Assembly: GCA_963977105.1 (NCBI GenBank)
Contig: CAXBNI010000001.1
Location: forward strand, 1,484,107 to 1,548,106
Origin: UBA2705 sp963977105
GTDB taxonomy: Bacteria > Pseudomonadota > Alphaproteobacteria > Micavibrionales > Micavibrionaceae
Length of the DNA stretch: 64,000 nt
Direction of reading: 5' to 3'
Shown here one piece after another: positions 33,478 to 42,134 of the stretch. The translations under genes and the position numbers were made by a program. The notes beneath the pieces are model-generated. The model was not told where the DNA came from. It searched no databases and worked only from the letters and a program-made list of their open reading frames with translations. Each line of letters opens with the position of its first letter. The stretch's first letter is position 1.

Positions 33478-33786
33478 TTAGGCGGCGACCTCTTGTAATG
33501 TTAAAATCACGTCGGTCTGCGCGCCATAATCATCTGCTAAACTCATCAAATTTGCGCGTATATCATTTACGCACGCCTCCATATTTTCAGAGCGCCCAGA
33601 AAGCATACGGTCAAACTCCTCCAAAAAAAGATTCCATTCAACTTCACCATCAAAATATACGGCATGGCCTGAATCTAAAATTTGTTCGGCATCCTGTATT
33701 TTTTGCGCAATCGGGCCTGTGGCGAAGAAAGTTCTGACCGCCTCAACAGAGTGCTTTATTGAATCTATAATATTGGTATCGTTCAT
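33478..33786 (-). CDS. Small acidic helical protein of unknown function
   Basis: The 102-aa protein is mostly helical and acidic, with segments such as SIKHSVEAVRTFFATG, VYFDGEVEWNLFLEEFDRML and ACVNDIRANLMSLADDYG. It has no signal and no recognised domain. It is the first gene of the minus-strand run leading into the three paralogues, with 26 bases before the next start, so it is probably cotranscribed. Its size and acidity would suit a chaperone or regulator for its neighbours, but this is inference from position. Confidence 0.6.
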   Translation of the reverse strand: MNDTNIIDSIKHSVEAVRTFFATGPIAQKIQDAEQILDSGHAVYFDGEVEWNLFLEEFDRMLSGRSENMEACVNDIRANLMSLADDYGAQTDVILTLQEVAA

Positions 33787-33920
33787 CGTTTTTCCGTTTT
33801 GTTATTATGTATACTGCACATTACCACCGACACATCAAGGGTTTTTCATATAAACAGCCCATATAACAATAATGTTTCAGTGTTATGTCTATTTGCGTCG
33901 CAGCACACAGAGGTAGAGAC

Positions 33921-33947
33921 AAAAAAAAGCCGGCACAAGTGCCGGCT
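33921..33947 (-). terminator. Rho-independent terminator after phoH
   Basis: AGCCGGCA (33928-33935) and TGCCGGCT (33940-33947) form a perfect stem with a 4-base loop, followed on the minus strand by TTTTTTTT. It lies 40 bases after the phoH stop. Confidence 0.9.
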
Positions 33948-33987
33948 ATCAAGTTTACAGGGAGTCGTAGAACTTTAAAATTTTATC

Positions 33988-34743
33988 TTAATCGAGCACC
34001 TCAAGCATTTCAGCCACAAGTGGATGGCGGACAATATCTTGCGGGGCAAGCTGAACATGGCCGATATTTTCAAGGCAACCGATTTTCTCTGCAATCTGGC
34101 TTAGCCCCGACATACCATCTAACAAATCACTTTGTTGTGGGTCGCCAGTGACAACCATTGTTGCATTCCAACCGAGGCGGGAAAGTAACATTTTAAGCTG
34201 CATATAAGTACAGTTCTGCGCTTCGTCAATCACGATAAAGGCGTTATTGAGCGTTCGTCCGCGCATAAACCCAACAGGCGCAATTTCAATCGTCCCGTCA
34301 TCCATTAACTGGCGCACGCGTTTACCGCCAAGGCGGTCACCAAGTGCGTCATATAAAGGGCGCAAATAAGGTGCCATTTTCTCATGCATGTCACCCGGCA
34401 GATAACCAAGGCTTTCGCCCGCTTCCATTGCAGGGCGGGAAAGGATGATGCGTTCAACCGAGCCAGATTCCAAAGCATCAACAGCGGCGGCAATCGCCAA
34501 ATACGTTTTACCCGTACCTGCTGGACCAATCGCTAAGGTTAAATGGTGATCCTCAATCGCCTCCATCAGCTCTTCTTGCCCTTCGGAGCGCGGTTTCACA
34601 CGGCGAATAAAGCTTTTATCGCGATTATTATCGATTGCCTCATCTAAAGGGTGCCATTCTGAACCATCAAACGCCTTAACAACATTATGTCCGTTTTGTT
34701 GCTGAGGGTTATTCTTAACTTTTCTGCGTGACTTTTTAGCCAT
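33988..34743 (-). CDS. phoH: PhoH-family ATPase
   Basis: The 251-aa product (start MAKKSRRK at 34743, with AGGAG seven bases upstream; the ATG two codons earlier is too near that site) is a P-loop ATPase of the PhoH family. Walker A is AIGPAGTGKT, followed by LSRPAMEAGESLGYLPGD, then FMRGRTLNNAFIVIDEAQNC with Walker B, and VVTGDPQQSDL. It lacks the N-terminal extension of the longer PhoH proteins found beside ybeY, and no ybeY or miaB is adjacent. It is therefore the stand-alone short type. PhoH proteins are linked to RNA metabolism and phosphate stress, but their role is not settled. Confidence 0.92.
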   Translation of the reverse strand: MAKKSRRKVKNNPQQQNGHNVVKAFDGSEWHPLDEAIDNNRDKSFIRRVKPRSEGQEELMEAIEDHHLTLAIGPAGTGKTYLAIAAAVDALESGSVERIILSRPAMEAGESLGYLPGDMHEKMAPYLRPLYDALGDRLGGKRVRQLMDDGTIEIAPVGFMRGRTLNNAFIVIDEAQNCTYMQLKMLLSRLGWNATMVVTGDPQQSDLLDGMSGLSQIAEKIGCLENIGHVQLAPQDIVRHPLVAEMLEVLD

Positions 34744-35176
34744 GAGCATGCTCCTGTGGGGTTAGGTGGGTGAAAGAAAGAAGGTGGATAGGCGGTAGGA
34801 AACTGGGGAGGGCTGCGCGAGAGATAAGAGATGGCAGCATAATGCGCGAGAGCGCTGAGAAATAGACACAAAAAAACTGGCTCGGTATGCACCTGAGAAG
34901 CCAGTTCGGAAAGTCGTCAAATATGTTGGACCAGAAGTGATTGCCATATGCCCATTATTTATTGGCGGAGCAATTATTGGCACAAGCTGTAAAAGCTTCT
35001 TGCGCCATAAGGACATTTTAATATGTGGTTTCTTCTGGATAAGCAAGGTGAGAGAATCTCCTTGTAAGAACAACAACTAAACATATAGTAGCATAAAATT
35101 TCTTGCGGTGCTATTCATTATCTTGTTAGATGTGCATAACTTAATTTTGCAGCCATAAAATCAGTAGGTATATAGA
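34744..35176. other. Intergenic region upstream of phoH with a minus-strand hairpin and T run
   Basis: These 433 bases lie between divergent phoH and the threonine dehydratase gene. Two stem-loops are present. GGCACAAGC...GCTTCTTGCGCC (34979-35006) is imperfect. AACTGGCT (34875-34882) with AGCCAGTT (34899-34906) is perfect and, on the minus strand, is followed by seven T residues. This looks like an intrinsic terminator located about 130 bases before phoH, so it would end a short leader transcript or a small RNA. Open frames across the region lack a start with a ribosome site. Confidence 0.5.
34870..34906 (-). terminator. Terminator-like hairpin inside the phoH leader region
   Basis: A perfect 8-bp stem (AACTGGCT / AGCCAGTT) with a 16-base loop is followed by a T7 run when read on the minus strand. 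No protein gene is seen just upstream of it, so it may attenuate phoH or end a small RNA that begins near 35080. Confidence 0.6.
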
Positions 35177-36394
35177 GTGAACGTCACCTTCCAAGATATA
35201 GAAAAAGCGCAGCGCGCCATTGCGGGGCAAATCATTCGCACCCCGACGATAAAAGCGACCCGGCTTTCCCTACGTACAGGGGTAAATATTTACCTTAAAC
35301 TTGAAAATTTACAGCATACTGCATCCTTTAAAGCACGCGGCGCGCTGAACTGCCTGCTGAACCTTGATGATGACGCAAAGCAGCGCGGCGTAATTGCAAG
35401 CTCCGCCGGTAATCACGCACAAGGCGTTGCCTTCCATGCGAGCCGCCTAGGTATTCCCGCGACAATCGTAATGCCCAAAGGCACAGCGTTTAACAAAATA
35501 CAAAAAACAGAGGAATTTGGCGCGAAAGTTATTTTGGCCGGCGATAATTACGATGAAACGCAAAGCTTCACGCATAGCCTTGCCGCCGAAAAAAACCTTG
35601 CCTTTGTTCATCCTTTTGATGATCCACATGTCATTGCAGGTCAAGGAACGCTCGGCATTGAAATGTTGGAAGACCAACCTGATCTGCAGAAAATCATTGT
35701 CCCCATCGGTGGTGGTGGCCTGATATCAGGCGTTGCCACGGCCGTAAAACACATGAACTCTGAGATAGAAATAATCGGCGCCCAGGCAGATCTATATAAT
35801 GCAGTAAAACGTCACTATGACGCAAACACGGGCCCAGTTGAAGGCGGCGCAACGCTCGCTGAAGGCATTGCCGTCAAAACGCCTGCTGAGCGCACGATGC
35901 GTATCATCAAGCAACATGTACAGCGCGTTGAAAGTGCAAGCGAAGAAGAAATTGAAGATGCGATTTTTAATTTGCTCAGTTCAGAAAAACTGGTCGCAGA
36001 AGGCGCGGCTGGTGCAGGGCTGGCGGCGATATTTAAAAACAAAGAAGAGTTTCAAGGCCAAAATATAGGGCTTGTGCTTTGCGGCGGCAATATAGATTCA
36101 CGCCTGCTTTCAACGCTGATTTTACGCGGCATGCTCCGCGAAGGGCGGATTACCAGATTGAGATTTGAGATTGATGATACGCCAGGTCAATTAGCCGACA
36201 TTTCCAATTTAATCGGCGATGAGGGTGCCAACGTGATTGAAGTCATTCACCAACGCTTGATGCAGGCCGTACCGCTCAAAAAAGCTGAGCTTGATATGGT
36301 GATTGAAGCGCGCGACACAGCGCATGTTCAAAACATCCTTACCAATTTGCGCGCCAAGGGTTTTAAAGTAAATCAAATGAATGAAGTGGCATAA
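35177..36394 (+). CDS. ilvA: Threonine ammonia-lyase (threonine dehydratase) with C-terminal ACT domain
   Basis: The enzyme deaminates threonine to 2-oxobutanoate, the first step toward isoleucine. The 405-aa protein starts at a GTG. The PLP lysine lies in ASFKARGALN (about residues 52-61), with SSAGNHAQGVAFHA, the phosphate-binding PIGGGGLISGVATA, and CGGNIDSRLL. The last 75 residues (LRFEIDDTPGQLADISNLIG...) are one ACT-like domain. This is the shorter, TdcB-like architecture with a single ACT, so feedback control may differ from the classical 514-aa IlvA. The methyltransferase gene follows three bases later. Confidence 0.92.
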   Translation: MNVTFQDIEKAQRAIAGQIIRTPTIKATRLSLRTGVNIYLKLENLQHTASFKARGALNCLLNLDDDAKQRGVIASSAGNHAQGVAFHASRLGIPATIVMPKGTAFNKIQKTEEFGAKVILAGDNYDETQSFTHSLAAEKNLAFVHPFDDPHVIAGQGTLGIEMLEDQPDLQKIIVPIGGGGLISGVATAVKHMNSEIEIIGAQADLYNAVKRHYDANTGPVEGGATLAEGIAVKTPAERTMRIIKQHVQRVESASEEEIEDAIFNLLSSEKLVAEGAAGAGLAAIFKNKEEFQGQNIGLVLCGGNIDSRLLSTLILRGMLREGRITRLRFEIDDTPGQLADISNLIGDEGANVIEVIHQRLMQAVPLKKAELDMVIEARDTAHVQNILTNLRAKGFKVNQMNEVA

Positions 36395-36397
36395 ATC

Positions 36398-37429
36398 ATG
36401 AGTGACGCAGCAACGGCTTTTGCCAAACTGATCGAAAACGGCGATATTACATTGAATGATGAAGGGCGCAGCTTTGGTGTCATTGCCATGCAGCCTTGCG
36501 CAGAAATCCTGCCTGCGCTTAATGCCTATGAGCTAACGCTATGGTGTCCGTTTTATCCATGGGCGAAAGGCCTATCACAAAGCTTTACCACGCCTTTAAC
36601 GCAAGAGCTGCCCTTTACAGCACACCAAGACAGCGTTCTGGTGTTACCGTCGAAACAAATGGATGAAACCCTTTATCTTATTGCCTGCGCTTTGGCATCA
36701 TTAAAAGAGGGTGGGTCACTTTATGTTGCCGCAGCCAATGACGCGGGCGGTAACCGCCTTAAAAAAATCTTGGCGCAATTCGGCCTCGATACGGCGGATA
36801 GTTATTCAAAAAATAAATGTAAAATACTCCATGCGCACGTAGATAAAACTGATACGGCGCAGCTTGAAAGCTATATCAAGACAGGGGCTGTGCAGGAAAT
36901 ATTAGACGGCGCTTTCGTATCTCAATTGGGGCTATATGGCTGGAATAAAGCAGATATAGGCTCGCAGCTGCTTTGTAATAACCTGCCCGATGACCTACAC
37001 GGCCTTGGCGCAGATTTTGGCTGTGGATACGGCCTGCTATCGCGCCATATTCTTGACACGAGCCCTAAGGTCAGAATGCTCTGCCTGATTGACGCAGAAC
37101 AGAGAGCACTTAGCCTTGCTGAGAAAAACATTGTGGGTCATGCGGCAAAAACGCGTCGCATATGGGATGATCTATGCACCCCAGAACATCTACCGAGAAA
37201 CCTTGATTTTGTGGTCATGAACCCACCATTTCATAACGGGAAAGATGCTAAATCTTCGCTTGGTGTGTCTTTCATCAAAAGCGCGCATCAGGCATTAAAA
37301 CGCTATGGCCAGCTTTACATGGTTGCCAATGCGCATTTACCTTATGAACATATATTAGATGAACTGTTCCACAAATCAGAAATCATCGCCAAAGCCAATG
37401 GCTTTAAAGTCATTCGTGCAGGGAAGTAA
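36398..37429 (+). CDS. RsmC/RlmG-type class I methyltransferase
   Basis: The 343-aa protein has two parts, as in RsmC, the 16S rRNA m2G1207 methyltransferase. A degenerate N-terminal methyltransferase-like half runs to about residue 170. A catalytic C-terminal half carries the SAM motif GADFGCGYGLLSRHI (about 206-220), an acidic end of strand 2 in CLIDAEQRALSLAEKN, and the base-flipping motif VVMNPPFHNG. The NPPF motif followed by H-x-G is the mark of this family. The gene is three bases after the threonine dehydratase gene and convergent with rsh. The exact target base cannot be told from the sequence. Confidence 0.88.
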   Translation: MSDAATAFAKLIENGDITLNDEGRSFGVIAMQPCAEILPALNAYELTLWCPFYPWAKGLSQSFTTPLTQELPFTAHQDSVLVLPSKQMDETLYLIACALASLKEGGSLYVAAANDAGGNRLKKILAQFGLDTADSYSKNKCKILHAHVDKTDTAQLESYIKTGAVQEILDGAFVSQLGLYGWNKADIGSQLLCNNLPDDLHGLGADFGCGYGLLSRHILDTSPKVRMLCLIDAEQRALSLAEKNIVGHAAKTRRIWDDLCTPEHLPRNLDFVVMNPPFHNGKDAKSSLGVSFIKSAHQALKRYGQLYMVANAHLPYEHILDELFHKSEIIAKANGFKVIRAGK

Positions 37430-37452
37430 GCTTCATATGATAAGGCCGAACT

Positions 37453-39627
37453 TTAGCGCCCACGCGCACGTTCAACGCTAATGACCTCTGGCGTCGCCCT
37501 GAGTGCTGCGATGACGTTATTAAGATGTTTAGTATCGCTGACATAGACATCAATCAACATGTCCCAGAAATCAAGCGAGCGTGATGTGATTTTGAGGTTT
37601 GTGATGTTACCGCCACTTTTACCAATCACGGTAGACAGCGTCCCAAGCGCACCCGGTTCATTTAAAACAGTCACAGAAAGGCGGCCAATTCGCGCTTCTG
37701 GGGCATCTGGGCCTTCGCCCCATGACACATCGAGCCAGCGCTCTGGCGTGTCAGCGAAGTTCTCTAGCGTGTCACAATCAATTGTATGGATCGTGACACC
37801 TTTGCCAGTTGTCACAATGCCAACAATACGGTCACCCGGCAATGGGTGGCAGCAACGTGCAAAATGCATCGCCATGCCAGGGATCAGGCCAACGATAGGC
37901 ATCGGGCTTGAATTGTTTGGTTTTTTCTTTGCTGTATATTCGCCGATATCTTCCAAATTCGGGCGCACAGGCTCCGTATTATGGCTCGGGAAGATGGCTT
38001 TAAAGACATCACGCGCCACAACGTTGCCTGAACCGATACCTGCGTAAATATCTTCGGCGTTATTTTCTTTGAACTTCTCTGCAACAGCATTAACGGCTTT
38101 TTCTGTGTAGTCATAGCCTTCAGATTTAAATATTTTCTGGAGCATCGCCTTGCCGAGCGTAATGTATTCGTCACGTTGCTGCTGGCGTATAAAGCGGCGA
38201 ATATGCGAACGCGCCTTACCAGTCACCACAAAGCGTTCCCATGCAGGAGATGGGTTTTGAGTTTTAGCCGTGATAATGTCGACCTGATCACCATTTTGTA
38301 ATTTGGTGTTTAAAGGCGCAATACGTCCGTTGATTTTAGCGCCGACACATTTATTACCGACCCCCGAATGCACAGCATAGGCAAAATCAATCGTCGTCGC
38401 TCCTGCTGGCAGCTCAATTAAATCACCACGCGGGGTAAAAGCAAAAACATGGTCTTGAAACAATTCCAGCTTGGTGTTTTCAAGCTTTTCTTCAATCGTG
38501 CCGCTTTCATGCTCCATAATTTCAACAAGTTCACGCAGCCAGCGATAATGTTTGGCTTCGGTCACGGCTTTATCTGATGCGCCATCGCGCTTATATGCCC
38601 AGTGCGCGGCAAGGCCTAAATCGGCTTCTTCGTGCATTTCACGGGTACGGATTTGCACTTCAATACGCTGACCGCCAGGGCCAATGACAGTAGTGTGGAG
38701 TGAGCGGTAACCATTCGGTTTCGGCGTCGAAATATAATCTTTGAACTTGCCCGGAACCGTTGGGTATTTCGCGTGAATAATACCCAAAACCAGATAACAC
38801 GATTCAATATTCTCAACGATAATACGGAAGGCCATGATGTCTGAGAGCTGTTCAAACAAAATATTCTTACGCTGCATTTTCAGCCAGATCGAATAACGGG
38901 TTTTTTCACGCCCGTTAATTTCGCATTTTACGTCCGATTCTTTCATCAAACCTTGCAGCTCTCGAATAACATCATTCGGTGTATCCGCGCCTTCTTCGCG
39001 CAGATAAGATAAGCGTTTGACAATGGTTTCGCGCGCATCAGGGTTCATATATTCAAAGGCAAGGTCTTCAAGTTCTTCTTTGATTTTATGGATACCAATG
39101 CGTTCCGCTAGCGGGGCAAAAATCTCCAGCGTTTCGCGTGAAATTCTTTTTTGTTTTTCCGGCTTTGCAATGTGATGCATCGTGCGCATATTATGCAGGC
39201 GGTCGGCAAGCTTAACCAATAAGACGCGAATGTCTTCAGACATAGCAAGCACGAGCTTTCTAAAGTTTTCAGCCTGTTTGCCTTCAACGGTTTGGCTTTC
39301 TATGCGGGTTAACTTTGTAACCCCCTTAACCAGTTTCGCGACTTCTTCGCCAAATTCGCGCTTTAAATCCTCTTCAGTCGCGATAGTATCTTCGACTGTG
39401 TCATGCAAAATTGCGGTGACAATTGTTGGCGTATCCATGCCCATTTCAGCCAAGATCATTGCAACTTCAACAGGGTGCGTAAAGTAAGGCTCTCCCGATG
39501 CGCGGGTTTGCCCCTCATGCATTTTCTTACCGAAATCATACGCCTTTTCAACGTCTTCGACGATTAAGTCTTTGTTCAAGACAAGCAAGTCTTCTAAAAG
39601 CTGATCTCTGGATGTTGTGTCTTTCAT
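37453..39627 (-). CDS. rsh: Bifunctional (p)ppGpp synthetase/hydrolase (RelA/SpoT homologue)
   Basis: The 724-aa protein makes and degrades the alarmone (p)ppGpp. The hydrolase HD domain is intact (YFTHPVEVAMIL, then ILHDTVEDT at about residues 68-76, and KLADRLHNMRTM). The synthetase domain shows RIIVENIESCYLVLGIIH, KDYISTPKPNGYRSLHTTV and GLAAHWAYK. It then has TGS (VFAFTPRGDLIELPAGAT), a zinc-finger-like region with HFARCCHPLPGD, and a C-terminal ACT domain. Alphaproteobacteria usually have a single such gene. An omega-subunit gene is often adjacent elsewhere but is absent from view. Confidence 0.96.
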   Translation of the reverse strand: MKDTTSRDQLLEDLLVLNKDLIVEDVEKAYDFGKKMHEGQTRASGEPYFTHPVEVAMILAEMGMDTPTIVTAILHDTVEDTIATEEDLKREFGEEVAKLVKGVTKLTRIESQTVEGKQAENFRKLVLAMSEDIRVLLVKLADRLHNMRTMHHIAKPEKQKRISRETLEIFAPLAERIGIHKIKEELEDLAFEYMNPDARETIVKRLSYLREEGADTPNDVIRELQGLMKESDVKCEINGREKTRYSIWLKMQRKNILFEQLSDIMAFRIIVENIESCYLVLGIIHAKYPTVPGKFKDYISTPKPNGYRSLHTTVIGPGGQRIEVQIRTREMHEEADLGLAAHWAYKRDGASDKAVTEAKHYRWLRELVEIMEHESGTIEEKLENTKLELFQDHVFAFTPRGDLIELPAGATTIDFAYAVHSGVGNKCVGAKINGRIAPLNTKLQNGDQVDIITAKTQNPSPAWERFVVTGKARSHIRRFIRQQQRDEYITLGKAMLQKIFKSEGYDYTEKAVNAVAEKFKENNAEDIYAGIGSGNVVARDVFKAIFPSHNTEPVRPNLEDIGEYTAKKKPNNSSPMPIVGLIPGMAMHFARCCHPLPGDRIVGIVTTGKGVTIHTIDCDTLENFADTPERWLDVSWGEGPDAPEARIGRLSVTVLNEPGALGTLSTVIGKSGGNITNLKITSRSLDFWDMLIDVYVSDTKHLNNVIAALRATPEVISVERARGR

Positions 39628-39810
39628 CGTGGCTATAATCTCATTCCGCTGGGTTCACTGCGCATTAATATACGCAATTATTGCCCATTATACCACAGTT
39701 TCTCACGTAAAAATTAGATAGAATTTTATCTATACTTTAGTAATGGTTAATAGACCCTGCCTTATACTAATAAATGTGTGTGTAATTACGTTATTTGGAA
39801 AGTGTAAAAT

Positions 39811-40641
39811 ATGAAAGACCTCCGTAAAGAGCGTTCTATGCTGAGCGCCCCCATTAAAGACTATCTGCAGTTTAAAAGCTTTTCGTGGCTGTATAACCAG
39901 CTTTTTGAAACTGTGGTCGCAGAAAGTGCCGCCTTAAAAGAAAAGGCCTTCCGTATTCGTTATGAAGTGCTGTGCGAGGAGTTTGGTTATCAAGAAGCTG
40001 AGCGCCACGTCAATAAGCTAGAACGTGACATTTATGATGATCATGCAACGCATTGTTTGCTGATCCATAAGCGTAGCGGCGAAGCTATTGGTACGGTACG
40101 GGTTGTTATGCCGAATATGGAGAACCTTGGGCATAGCTTGCCTATACAGGAAGTGTTTAGTGGCGGCCGTTTGCGTGAAGAGCAGACAATCAAAAACATG
40201 TGTGAAATTTCTAAACTTTGTATCTTAAAGAAGTTTCGCTCACGTCATGGTGATGAGCGCTCCCCCCTCGGCGGCGTGCAGGATCAAGACCAAGAGACCT
40301 TTATTGATAAAAGCTCAAAAAGGCTTGCGCGACGCATCATTCCTTTTGCGCCGATTGGCTTGATCAAAAGCTGTTTCGATGTTGCTATTGCCAATGGCTA
40401 TACGCAAGGCTGCGTATTATTAGAAGTACCGCTCATTGAATCGTTCGAACGCCTTGGTCTGATTTGCCAGCGTATTGGCCCTGTCATTGATCACGCCAAC
40501 CAAAGACAGCCAATCATCATCGACTTCTTGACTAGCATCAATAATATGCGCGTCAAACAAAAGGCCGTCTGGGAAATGTTAACCAATAACGGCGTTTTGC
40601 ATGACCGTATCATCGCGCTAAAAGCCGAAGGGCTAGCGTAA
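39811..40641 (+). CDS. PEP-CTERM/exosortase-associated-type N-acyltransferase (GNAT-like)
   Basis: The 276-aa protein resembles the acyltransferase family found with exosortase systems and related to autoinducer synthases. Features: AFRIRYEVLCEEFGYQ near residues 45-60, LERDIYDDHATHCLL, AIGTVRVVMPN, then CEISKLCILKKFRSR and a later IGLIKSCFDVAIANGYTQGCVLLEVPL. GGAAAG precedes the ATG. No exosortase or PEP-CTERM protein lies nearby, so the substrate is open; an N-acyl amino acid or acyl-homoserine lactone-like product is possible from family knowledge. It diverges from rsh and is convergent with a small membrane protein gene. Confidence 0.75.
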   Translation: MKDLRKERSMLSAPIKDYLQFKSFSWLYNQLFETVVAESAALKEKAFRIRYEVLCEEFGYQEAERHVNKLERDIYDDHATHCLLIHKRSGEAIGTVRVVMPNMENLGHSLPIQEVFSGGRLREEQTIKNMCEISKLCILKKFRSRHGDERSPLGGVQDQDQETFIDKSSKRLARRIIPFAPIGLIKSCFDVAIANGYTQGCVLLEVPLIESFERLGLICQRIGPVIDHANQRQPIIIDFLTSINNMRVKQKAVWEMLTNNGVLHDRIIALKAEGLA

Positions 40642-40651
40642 GGCGTATACG

Positions 40652-41068
40652 CTACATAAAGAGCGCAGCTATCAATAATACGGGGCTAAGCAAGATAGCG
40701 CCGCCAAGTATCCATATTGCAAAATAGCCGCAGACGACGCCGATCAGCCCATATGTCAGATATGAGAAAACCGCCATGGTTAGCGACGCAGGTATAACAA
40801 GGCCACCCAGTGAGGATAAGGCGTAAAGCATACCGAAAGCAAGACCAATCACACTTAATATGATTTGTGCTTTACCGGCAATCGGGTGCAGTTTATTGGC
40901 GCTAAAAATGCTCCAATCAGGGGTCAAATGGTGCCCTGCATTGTCGTTTGATAAAGCCGGAACAGCGACTTCTGATTCGTGCGGTTTCGCCTCAGAATCT
41001 TGAACGGATTTTTTCCCAAAGGCCTTTAGTGTAGGCTCTTTCTTTGCAGTGGCGGGTTGCGCAGTCAT
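40652..41068 (-). CDS. Small membrane protein of unknown function
   Basis: The start at 41068 (MTAQPATAKKEP) is set by AGGAAGG eight bases upstream; the open frame continues further but without a ribosome site. The 138-aa product has a charged soluble N-terminal half (about 70 residues, Lys/Glu-rich, ending TPDWSIFSANKLHPIAG). Three hydrophobic segments follow (IILSVIGLAFGMLYALSSL, LTMAVFSYLTYGLIGVVCGYF and IWILGGAILLSPVLLIAALFM). No family is recognised. Confidence 0.65.
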   Translation of the reverse strand: MTAQPATAKKEPTLKAFGKKSVQDSEAKPHESEVAVPALSNDNAGHHLTPDWSIFSANKLHPIAGKAQIILSVIGLAFGMLYALSSLGGLVIPASLTMAVFSYLTYGLIGVVCGYFAIWILGGAILLSPVLLIAALFM

Positions 41069-41201
41069 GTCAAATACCTTCCTGTTTATATTATTTTTAT
41101 GCACCATATATAACACAGTTTTAGGTTTCATCCAAACCAAGGGCATTGCACGCTTTACGGGAAACAAACAAGAGAGAAATAAGAAATTGATGAAGAGCTG
41201 T

Positions 41202-42023
41202 TTAAATCAGTTCAATATATTCTGGAGTGATGGCGATGATGCGCTGCTTGTATAAATTGCCAAGCGCGCGTTTGAAGTTCTTTTTACTGACGCCAAATTC
41301 ATCGAAAATATCAGCAGGGGCGCTTTTATCTGAAATATACAGGCGCCCTTCTGCTGCATTGAGGCGGTTTAGAATGCTTTCCTCTAGCTCATCACGCGCC
41401 GCGCCGTCTAGGGCGCTGATCGTCAGGTTAATTTTACCGTCCTCTGAAAAATCTTTGACCCAGCCGCGCATTCTTGCGCCAACTTCTAATGGGTAACCAA
41501 GCTCGCCATGAAAAATCATGCCGAGATATTCATCATTAACGACGGCCTTGAAGCCGAGGTCAGTTTCAGCGGCGATCAAAAGTTCAACCGCTTCGCCTTT
41601 TTTCAAATCGTCATTTTCTTCTTCTAAATAACGGTGGAGCTTCATACTCGCCATTGGGCGTTCAAATTCATCTGCCGTGATATACACCGCATATGATTTC
41701 CCTGTGCGCACGCGCGATGTTTGTTCCGATAGCGGCAAGATCAAATCTTTAGGTAATCCCCAATCAAGAAATGTACCATGCGAGCCTGTTGAGACAACTC
41801 TTAAAAATGCGCATTGGCCAAAGCCAGCGGCGGCGCGCGCCATAGTCGCGACAAGCTCGTCTGATGCATTGCTATACACATAGGCATCAACTTCATCACC
41901 AATGGCTGCATCATCCGGTGCCTCATGCAATGGCACAGGGCCATGTACGCCGCCATCGACATAGACTGTATGCTCGCCAATTTCAATGATGTTCAGGCGG
42001 TTGAGTTGATAGAGCTTTGGCAT
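41202..42023 (-). CDS. CvfB-like S1 RNA-binding protein
   Basis: The 273-aa protein has the layout of CvfB/YitL: successive S1-like beta-barrel units and a C-terminal winged helix. The typical GTFLDWGLPKDLILP occurs at about residues 85-99, YAVYITADEFERPMASMKLHRYL follows, FHGELGYPLEVGARMRGWVKDFSEDGKINL marks a second S1 unit, and FGVSKKNFKRALGNLYKQRII is the winged-helix part. CvfB proteins bind RNA and affect virulence gene expression in Firmicutes; in proteobacteria the role is little known. It stands alone between two minus-strand neighbours. Confidence 0.85.
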   Translation of the reverse strand: MPKLYQLNRLNIIEIGEHTVYVDGGVHGPVPLHEAPDDAAIGDEVDAYVYSNASDELVATMARAAAGFGQCAFLRVVSTGSHGTFLDWGLPKDLILPLSEQTSRVRTGKSYAVYITADEFERPMASMKLHRYLEEENDDLKKGEAVELLIAAETDLGFKAVVNDEYLGMIFHGELGYPLEVGARMRGWVKDFSEDGKINLTISALDGAARDELEESILNRLNAAEGRLYISDKSAPADIFDEFGVSKKNFKRALGNLYKQRIIAITPEYIELI

Positions 42024-42134
42024 ATTAAGTTTTCCATTTATGTGTCATTCGCGCTGATGCGCTTTAAGGCGAGTAAATAGAATTTAGCGCCATTTGTCAC
42101 GTATTCTTTGCGCGGCGCGGCGAATATATAGAGA

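Noticed and set aside
34762..35076. Minus-strand frame of 104 codons upstream of phoH
   Set aside because: It runs through the terminator hairpin and has a low-complexity C-terminus with no conserved pattern, so it is probably non-coding.
34859..35089. Plus-strand open frame of about 70 codons reading like a membrane protein (KPVRKVVKYVG, then FIGGAIIG)
   Set aside because: No usable start codon with a ribosome site was found, and it overlaps a terminator-like hairpin. An open stretch of this length is not rare at this base composition. It could be a gene remnant, but this cannot be supported.
39715..39732. TAGATA/TATCTA inverted repeat between rsh and the acyltransferase gene, considered as a lux-box-like operator
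   Set aside because: The arms are only six AT-rich bases and do not match lux-box consensus. No LuxR-type gene is adjacent.
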